Assembly: GCA_938028565.1 (NCBI GenBank)
Contig: CALIZS010000039.1
Location: forward strand, 1 to 29,994
Direction of reading: 5' to 3'
From: an uncultured Atopobium sp.
GTDB lineage: Bacteria; Actinomycetota; Coriobacteriia; Coriobacteriales; Atopobiaceae
Length of the DNA: 29,994 nt
Part shown: in pieces, positions 22,513 through 29,994 of the stretch
How positions within the stretch are numbered: position 1 is the stretch's first letter
Layout: each line of letters begins with the position of its first letter
Made by a program: the position numbers and the translations under genes
The notes under the pieces: model-generated
Database searches by the model: none
Told to the model about the DNA's origin: nothing
The model's input: only the letters and a program-made list of their open reading frames with translations

Positions 22513-23092
22513 ATGGCTTCATCCCACTCAACCCACGCAACAACTGCATCTTCTAACGGCTGGTCTACCAAGAGAATTGCTATTCTCGCCATGCTTTGTG
22601 CAGCTGCTGCAATCAGCACCATGGTGCTTCAGTTCCCGCTCATCCCAGGCGTGACATTTTTGAAGTACGATCCATCGGGCGTCTTTGCCCTGCTCGCAGG
22701 CGTAGCTTTTGGCCCTGCCGCGGGCGCGATTGTCTCGGTGCTTCCCTACCTTCTGCACCTCACCACGGAGTCCGGAATTTACGGCACTATCATGGCAATT
22801 CTGGCAACGCTTAGCTACGTTTTGCCTGTTTCGTTGATTGTGTATAACCGCACCGAGAATATCAAGCAGCTGGTACTTGCCCTCATTGTGGGCAGCGTAG
22901 TCAGTGTTATTGCCTGTATTCTTGGCAACCTTGTAGTTACGCCAATCTACACCGGCATGAGTGTAGAAGCAGTGAGCGGACTGATCATCCCCGCGCTTCT
23001 CCCCTTTAACGTGGTGAAGGTTGCTATTAACAGCATCATTTTTGTTGTTATCATGCGCTCGGCTACCTCACTCTTTGAGAGCATCAAAGACG

Positions 23093-23100
<8 letters not shown>
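22513..23100 (+). CDS. ribU: Riboflavin ECF transporter substrate-binding protein RibU
   Basis: A 195-residue integral membrane S component that binds riboflavin for import. Six predicted helices; typical RibU stretches are FLKYDPSGVFALLAGVAFGP, then LGNLVVTPIYTGM and LLPFNVVKVAINSIIFVV. An N-terminal Ser/Thr/His-rich extension of about 18 residues (SHSTHATTASSNGWSTKR) precedes the first helix. I chose ATG 22513, with GGAG six bases upstream. An in-frame ATG at 22492 lies inside the conserved GGATG of the riboswitch and lacks a ribosome-binding site. The FMN riboswitch strongly supports the substrate. Its stop overlaps the start of ecfA. Confidence 0.95.
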
Positions 23101-24980
<1,880 letters not shown>

Positions 24981-24991
<11 letters not shown>

Positions 24992-25775
24992 GATTTCTGT
25001 GGGCCAGTACTATCACGGGGACTCGCTCATCCATAGGCTTAATCCCAACGTCAAGTGCCTGGCTGCACTCCTTTTGATGCTCGCAACATTTTTTATCCGC
25101 AACGCACCACAGCTTGCACTGCTGGTAGTAGGCGTGCTCTGCCTGCTGGCACTCGCAAAAATCCCCGTCAAACAGGTGCTTGTGTCAATCATCCCACTTG
25201 CCTGGCTTCTCATTTTCCTCTCGCTCTTCAATCTGTTGCTTACGCGAGAAGGAACAGTACTTGTCTCCTGGTCAATCTTTACCATCACCGATGTGGGAGC
25301 ATGGAGTGCTTTTCTCTATCCCGTACGCATTTTAGCTGCAATTTTAATAGGCGCACTACTCCTGCTTACCACAACTCAAACTGACCTGGGCAATGCCTTT
25401 GAAGCAGCATGTTCGCCACTTTCTAAAATTGGTCTTCCTGGCAAAGAAATTGCCATGATTTTCTCGCTTATGCTGCGCTTTATTCCAACGCTTGCGGGCG
25501 ACGCTGTATCTATTTCAGAGGCTCAAACTGCTCGTGCAGGAGACGTTGCTTCAGGTTCGTTGCCCAAAAGACTCCGCGCCACCTTCTCCATTGTGGTAGC
25601 GCTTCTGGCCAGCTCGCTCAGGCATGCCAACAACCTTTCTAAGGCACTTGATGCTCGCCACTATGTAGCAGGGGCTTCTCGCACACGTTGGCATCAGCCA
25701 ACCTTTGGAGCTCGCGAGGCAATTGCCTTGGGCGTAACCGTTTGTTTTATCACCCTTATCTTTGTGCTGGCGTAA
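24981..25775 (+). CDS. ecfT: ECF transporter transmembrane component EcfT
   Basis: A 264-residue integral membrane protein that couples the ATPase to the S component. HRLNPNVKCLAALLLMLATF is the family start motif (S/HRLxPxxK). Several helices follow, then the cytoplasmic coupling helices with AQTARAGDV (position of the first Ala-Arg-Gly motif, here Ala-Arg-Ala) and ALDARHYVAG (second motif, here Ala-Arg-His). ATG 24981 is chosen because GGAGG (24971-24975) precedes it; it overlaps the ecfA end by 11 bases. Together ribU, ecfA and ecfT form a complete riboflavin importer; whether ecfA and ecfT also serve S components elsewhere in the genome cannot be told. Confidence 0.95.
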
Positions 25776-25840
25776 AGCGCGCTGGCTTAAGCGTACTGGC
25801 GAAAAACGTTCTGGTGTAAGCGTACTGGCGTAAAAACTTT
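25767..25840 (+). repeat. Tandem 14-15-bp repeats extending from the ecfT stop
   Basis: Five units beginning CTGG start at 25767, 25782, 25796, 25811 and 25825 (for example CTGGCTTAAGCGTA, CTGGTGTAAGCGTA). The first contains the last codons and stop of ecfT (CTGGCGTAA), so the gap looks like repeated copies of the gene tail. The remainder up to purL is AT-rich with no gene; TACAAT at 25926-25931 is a candidate purL -10 without a good -35. Confidence 0.7.
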
Positions 25841-25975
25841 TAACTAAAAAATTTGTATTTTTAACGCTCTGTTACAACCCGTTTTTCTTTTCTCGACAAC
25901 CGCCAATTTGTCCACCTAAGTAACGTACAATAAAGCCAGTAAAAGCGTTCAAGGCTTGCATTGAAAGGTGGCTCC

Positions 25976-28900
25976 ATGGTCCTGCGCGTCTACGTCCAAA
26001 GAAAATCTGGTTTCGAGGGCGAGGCAAAAGCCCTGCTCAAAGAAGTGAAAGACCTTCTTGGTATTACCGAGTTACAACGCATTGACCTGCTTAACCGCTA
26101 CGACGTTGAGGGAATTTCAGAGGAACTCTTTGAGTCCTGCATCCCCACCGTTTTCTCCGAGCCACAGTCCGATCTTGCCAGCCGTACCATGCCAGAGTTT
26201 TCTTCTGAAGGTGCGGCTGTTCATACGTTTGCTGTTGAGTTTTTGCCTGGCCAGTTTGACCAGCGCGCAGACTCTGCAGCTGAGTGTGTGCAGCTCATCA
26301 GCCAGGGAGAGCGTCCACTTGTGCGCTCTGCTCGCCTTTACGTGCTGACCGGAAACCTCACAGAGGCAGACGTTGCCGCCATCAAGAACTACCTCATCAA
26401 CCCCGTTGAGGCTCGCGAGGCTTCCCTTGAGCTTCCCGAGACCCTCAAGATTTCCATTCCAGAGCCTGCTGATGTAGAGGTTCTTGAGGGCTTTAACGCT
26501 CTTGACCAGGACGGCCTCAAGGAGTTCATTGCTTCTCACGGCCTTGCTATGGACCTGGCTGACCTCACCTTCTGCCAGCAGTACTTCACCACAGAGCAGC
26601 GCGATCCCACCATCACCGAGATTCGTGTCATTGATACCTACTGGTCAGACCACTGCCGCCACACCACCTTTAACACCGGAATTACCGGCGTGCAGATTGA
26701 TGATGACCTGGTAAAAGCCGCGTTTGAAAAGTATCTCTCCATGCGCAAAGAGCTTGGACGAGAAGACCGTGCGGTTTCTCTCTGGGATATGGCCACTATT
26801 GGTGCAAAGTACCTTCGCGAGAAGGGCGTCCTCACCAATCTTGATGAGTCAGAAGAAATCAACGCCTGTACCGTAAAGGTCAAGGTGGACGTTGACGGCA
26901 AAGACGAAGACTGGCTCTTCCTCTTTAAGAACGAGACTCACAACCACCCAACCGAGATTGAGCCTTTTGGTGGCGCAGCTACCTGTATTGGTGGCGCAAT
27001 CCGCGACCCCCTTTCTGGCCGCAGCTACGTCTACCAGGCAATGCGCGTCACAGGCGCTGCAGATCCAACCGTTCCCGTTTCTCAGACACTTCCTGGAAAG
27101 CTTCCCCAGCGCACCATTGTTCGCACGGCAGCTGCAGGTTATTCCAGCTACGGCAACCAGATTGGTCTTGCTACCGGCCAGGTTTCTGAGCTCTATCACC
27201 CAGGCTACGTTGCAAAGCGCATGGAGATTGGTGCTGTTGTAGGCGCAACTCCTCAAAGCCACGTTCGCCGCGAGCGTCCAGAAGATGGCGATATCATCGT
27301 TCTTCTCGGCGGCCGCACTGGTCGTGACGGCATTGGAGGCGCAACTGGATCTTCAAAGGCACACGATGCTGGCTCCATTGAACGCGACGGCGCCGAGGTC
27401 CAGAAGGGCAACGCTCCTGTTGAGCGCAAGCTTCAGCGACTCTTCCGCCGTGAAGACGCTTGCAAGCTCATTAAGCGCTGCAACGACTTTGGTGCAGGCG
27501 GCGTCTCTGTTGCTATTGGCGAGCTTGCCGACGGCCTTGACGTCAACCTGGATGCTGTTCCTAAGAAGTATGACGGCCTTGATGGCACTGAACTGGCAAT
27601 CTCCGAGTCTCAGGAGCGCATGGCTGTTGCACTTGAGGCAAAAGACGTCGATCAGTTCTGCGCATACGCCCGCGAGGAAAACCTCGAGGCAACCATTGTG
27701 GCAACGGTCACCGAGGACCCTCGCCTGGTCATGCGCTGGCGCGGTCAGAAGATTGTCAACATCAGCCGCGCATTTCTCGCCTCAAACGGTGCACCTAAAT
27801 CAATCACCGTGCGCCTAGCCAAGCCTCTTGCCTACCAGCGCACCTGGGCAGGCACAACCCTTGGCGAGAAACTCCATTCGCTGGTACGCGATCTAAACGT
27901 TGCCTCCAATAAGGGTCTCTCCGAGCGTTTTGACTCTACTATTGGTGCAGGTACTGTCCTTATGCCATTCGGTGGCGCTCGTCAGCTTACCCCTGCCCTT
28001 TCTATGGTGGCTAAGCTTCCTGTTATGGGTCAGACCAACACCGTTTCGGGCATGGCCTGGGGCTTTAACCCCTACCTCATGGAAGCCGACCAGTTCCGCG
28101 GCGCCTACCTCTCTGTTGTTGAGTCCGTTTCCAAGCTAGTTGCTACCGGCTTTAAGTACCAGGACCTCTACCTCACCTTCCAAGAGTACTTCGAGAAGCT
28201 CGGCCAGAATCCAAACCGTTGGGGCAAGCCAGCCGCGGCCCTTCTTGGCGCACTGATGGCACAAGTCAACCTTGGTCTTGCAGCTGTCGGCGGCAAGGAC
28301 TCCATGTCCGGAACATTCGAAGACTTGGACGTTCCACCAACGCTGGTTTCGTTTGCTACCGGCCTTACCAAGGTGGACAAGATTGTCTCTAACGAGTTCA
28401 AGGGTGCAGGTCACAGGCTTATCTCCATTGTCCCGTCCTACGACGAGAGCGGCCTTCTCCCCGACAACGAGTCCCTGCTCACCGCATACAAGCTGGTCAG
28501 CACCCTGGTCCAGTCCAAGAGCGCACTTGCCATTACCACGCCAGGTTACGGCGGCGTGGCCGAAGCTCTCTTCAAGAGCTGCCTGGGCAACAAGCTGGGT
28601 GTTGAGCTAGTCCCAGAGATTTCTGCCAACGCGCTCTTCTCGCCAACCTACGGCGCCTTCATCGTTGAGCTGGCAGACGGCGTATCCGTTGACGACGTCG
28701 ATGGCGTGTGCGTGGCCCCTCTGGGCGTCACCACGTCCGAGTACGCTTTCAGCGCGTGTGGCGAGAAGATCGACCTCTCCGAGCTCCAGAAAGCATGGGA
28801 GCGCCCACTTGAGGAGGTCTTCCCGTACCGCGGAGGCTCCGACGAGGCTGTAGAGAAAATCAGTTTCGACGGCACATCCACACGACACTCCTATGCTGGT

Positions 28901-29731
28901 CCAGCCCTTATCGCACCTGCCCGCCCACGCGTCATCATCCCCGTATTCCCAGGTAACAACTGCGAGTATGACGTTGCGCGTGCCTTTGAGCGTGCGGGCG
29001 CCGATCCAACTACGCTGGTCATTAACAACCTGACACCTCAGGATATTGTTGAGTCCGCAAATGCGCTGGCAGAGTCCATCAAGAAGAGCCAAATTGTCAT
29101 GATTCCAGGCGGTTTCTCCGGCGGCGACGAGCCAGACGGATCTGCTAAGTTCATCTGCGCACTCTTCCGCGCACCTCAGGTAACCGAGGCAGTTCGCGAG
29201 CTTCTGCAGCAGCGCGATGGCCTTATGCTGGGCATCTGCAATGGCTTCCAGGCACTCATCAAGCTGGGCCTTGTTCCTTACGGCGATATTCGCCCTATGG
29301 ACGACACCTGCCCAACACTGACGTTCAACACCATCGGTCGCCATCAGAGCCAGCTTGTTCGTACCAGCGTGGCATCCACGATGTCGCCATGGCTCTCCAA
29401 GTGCACGCTTGGCGACATCCACACCATCGCAATCAGCCACGGAGAAGGTCGCTTTGTTGTCTCCGACGAGCTGCTTGAAACGCTCAAGGCCAACGGCCAG
29501 ATTGCAACACAGTACGTTGACGCAACGGGTACTCCAAGCATGGACTTCTCCGTTAACCCTAACGGCTCCGTCCTGGCTATCGAGGGCATTACCAGCCCCG
29601 ATGGTCGCGTCCTGGGCAAGATGGGCCACACGGAGCGCTCCGGTGCAGGCCTCTACAAGAACATCCCTGAGCTCACCGCTGGCGACCAGTTCCAGCCTCT
29701 GATTGAGGGCGGCGTCGAGTACTTCAAGTAA
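25976..29731 (+). CDS. purL: Phosphoribosylformylglycinamidine synthase, single-chain
   Basis: A 1251-residue ATP- and glutamine-dependent enzyme of step four in purine synthesis (FGAR to FGAM). It has the N-terminal PurS-like part (VLRVYVQRKSGFEGEAK), the FGAM synthetase core with SDHCRHTTF and FKNETHNHPTEIEPFGGA, and a C-terminal class I glutamine amidotransferase domain: nucleophile C1088 in LGICNGFQ and the catalytic pair H1155/E1157 in ISHGEGRF. FPGNNCEYDVARAFERAG suggests the long-form clade seen in streptococci and clostridia. ATG 25976 follows AAAGGTGG; an upstream in-frame TTG at 25961 is not needed. No purine riboswitch is visible. It is a monocistronic unit ending in a clear terminator. 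Confidence 0.97.
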   Translation: MVLRVYVQRKSGFEGEAKALLKEVKDLLGITELQRIDLLNRYDVEGISEELFESCIPTVFSEPQSDLASRTMPEFSSEGAAVHTFAVEFLPGQFDQRADSAAECVQLISQGERPLVRSARLYVLTGNLTEADVAAIKNYLINPVEAREASLELPETLKISIPEPADVEVLEGFNALDQDGLKEFIASHGLAMDLADLTFCQQYFTTEQRDPTITEIRVIDTYWSDHCRHTTFNTGITGVQIDDDLVKAAFEKYLSMRKELGREDRAVSLWDMATIGAKYLREKGVLTNLDESEEINACTVKVKVDVDGKDEDWLFLFKNETHNHPTEIEPFGGAATCIGGAIRDPLSGRSYVYQAMRVTGAADPTVPVSQTLPGKLPQRTIVRTAAAGYSSYGNQIGLATGQVSELYHPGYVAKRMEIGAVVGATPQSHVRRERPEDGDIIVLLGGRTGRDGIGGATGSSKAHDAGSIERDGAEVQKGNAPVERKLQRLFRREDACKLIKRCNDFGAGGVSVAIGELADGLDVNLDAVPKKYDGLDGTELAISESQERMAVALEAKDVDQFCAYAREENLEATIVATVTEDPRLVMRWRGQKIVNISRAFLASNGAPKSITVRLAKPLAYQRTWAGTTLGEKLHSLVRDLNVASNKGLSERFDSTIGAGTVLMPFGGARQLTPALSMVAKLPVMGQTNTVSGMAWGFNPYLMEADQFRGAYLSVVESVSKLVATGFKYQDLYLTFQEYFEKLGQNPNRWGKPAAALLGALMAQVNLGLAAVGGKDSMSGTFEDLDVPPTLVSFATGLTKVDKIVSNEFKGAGHRLISIVPSYDESGLLPDNESLLTAYKLVSTLVQSKSALAITTPGYGGVAEALFKSCLGNKLGVELVPEISANALFSPTYGAFIVELADGVSVDDVDGVCVAPLGVTTSEYAFSACGEKIDLSELQKAWERPLEEVFPYRGGSDEAVEKISFDGTSTRHSYAGPALIAPARPRVIIPVFPGNNCEYDVARAFERAGADPTTLVINNLTPQDIVESANALAESIKKSQIVMIPGGFSGGDEPDGSAKFICALFRAPQVTEAVRELLQQRDGLMLGICNGFQALIKLGLVPYGDIRPMDDTCPTLTFNTIGRHQSQLVRTSVASTMSPWLSKCTLGDIHTIAISHGEGRFVVSDELLETLKANGQIATQYVDATGTPSMDFSVNPNGSVLAIEGITSPDGRVLGKMGHTERSGAGLYKNIPELTAGDQFQPLIEGGVEYFK

Positions 29732-29760
29732 GGCGCGCTCGCAAGTTGCAAGTGATTTCT

Positions 29761-29794
29761 ACCCGGTATCCATTTCGTGTGGATGCCGGGTTTC
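29761..29794 (+). terminator. Intrinsic terminator of purL
   Basis: ACCCGGTATCC (29761-29771) pairs with GGATGCCGGGT (29781-29791) with one G-T wobble, loop of nine bases, then TTT. The stem is strong but the T-run short (TTTCTTG). Confidence 0.85.
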
Positions 29795-29886
29795 TTGTGC
29801 GGAAACGCTGCTAGTGGACGGGGTTTCTCGCCAGGCGGGCGATGCGAGCTGGCGCGAGCTTGGTTCGCGGCGGACACGCGCTTGGT

Positions 29887-29928
29887 GTACGCTTGGGTGC
29901 GCTAGGCGTACGCTTGGGTGCGCCTGAT
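29887..29928. repeat. Two 21-bp tandem repeats in the GC-rich tail
   Basis: GTACGCTTGGGTGCGC occurs at 29887-29902 and again at 29908-29923 (21-base period), within a GC-rich stretch (29800-29930) following the purL terminator. No gene is seen from 29732 to the window end. Confidence 0.7.
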
Positions 29929-29994
29929 TTCTGCAAAGAATCTGTAACTTCTGCCTAAATAAGTAAAAGAATCGGTGGATTTGCCTGATTTTGT

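Noticed and set aside
25776..25975. Purine riboswitch before purL
   Set aside because: I looked for the purine aptamer core and found neither the paired loops nor the conserved junction.
28607..29629. 340-codon minus-strand open frame
   Set aside because: Antisense shadow of purL across its glutaminase domain; composition not protein-like.

Overview
The window looks like chromosomal DNA from a moderate-GC actinobacterium of the class Coriobacteriia, most likely an Atopobiaceae member (Lancefieldella/Atopobium type). That placement is an inference from gene content and from the fused two-ATPase riboflavin ECF module; no marker RNA gene is present. Most of the window is ordinary housekeeping sequence. 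A visibly AT-rich block at about 8.8-14.2 kb looks acquired.

Layout. At the left edge is the 5' part of a minus-strand membrane protein with a coiled-coil head (GTG start at 740), divergent from a MATE efflux pump (939-2408). A strong inverted-repeat terminator separates the pump from a convergent minus-strand pair: a SixA-type histidine phosphatase fused to a CHAD domain, followed by O-acetylhomoserine sulfhydrylase (metY). Upstream of these, also on the minus strand, is asnS. Divergent from asnS are pyrE and a LysR regulator.

Accessory block. At 9050-14089 a seven-gene, tightly coupled operon encodes a small Sec-secreted protein, a membrane-anchored ectodomain protein, three six-helix permeases, an ABC ATPase carrying the Glu 'E-loop' of lantibiotic-immunity (LanF-type) ATPases, and a second membrane-anchored ectodomain protein. 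It is the best candidate here for an undescribed system: a bacteriocin-like or secreted-effector system with a dedicated resistance or sensing transporter.

Right half. engB and helD (an RNA-polymerase-remodelling helicase relative) are coupled, then come a small cupin, enolase, a PPi-type phosphofructokinase, murB (minus strand), an FMN riboswitch controlling ribU-ecfA(A1-A2 fusion)-ecfT, and the large single-chain purL. eno and pfp form a glycolytic pair, each with a clear -10 box but no good -35. The eno promoter is preceded by four head-to-tail 21-bp repeats.

Non-coding structure. The octamer GGCGAGAA (either strand) occurs 22 times by eye across the housekeeping part and not once in the AT-rich block. 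Three inverted pairs of it or its core form hairpins: one is a terminator, one lies in an intergenic gap, and one sits inside the linker of the fused EcfA. Several intergenic gaps hold GC-rich tandem repeats (after eno, pfp and purL) or a 24-bp near-perfect inverted repeat (19393-19523). I see no rRNA, tRNA, CRISPR array, transposase or phage gene.
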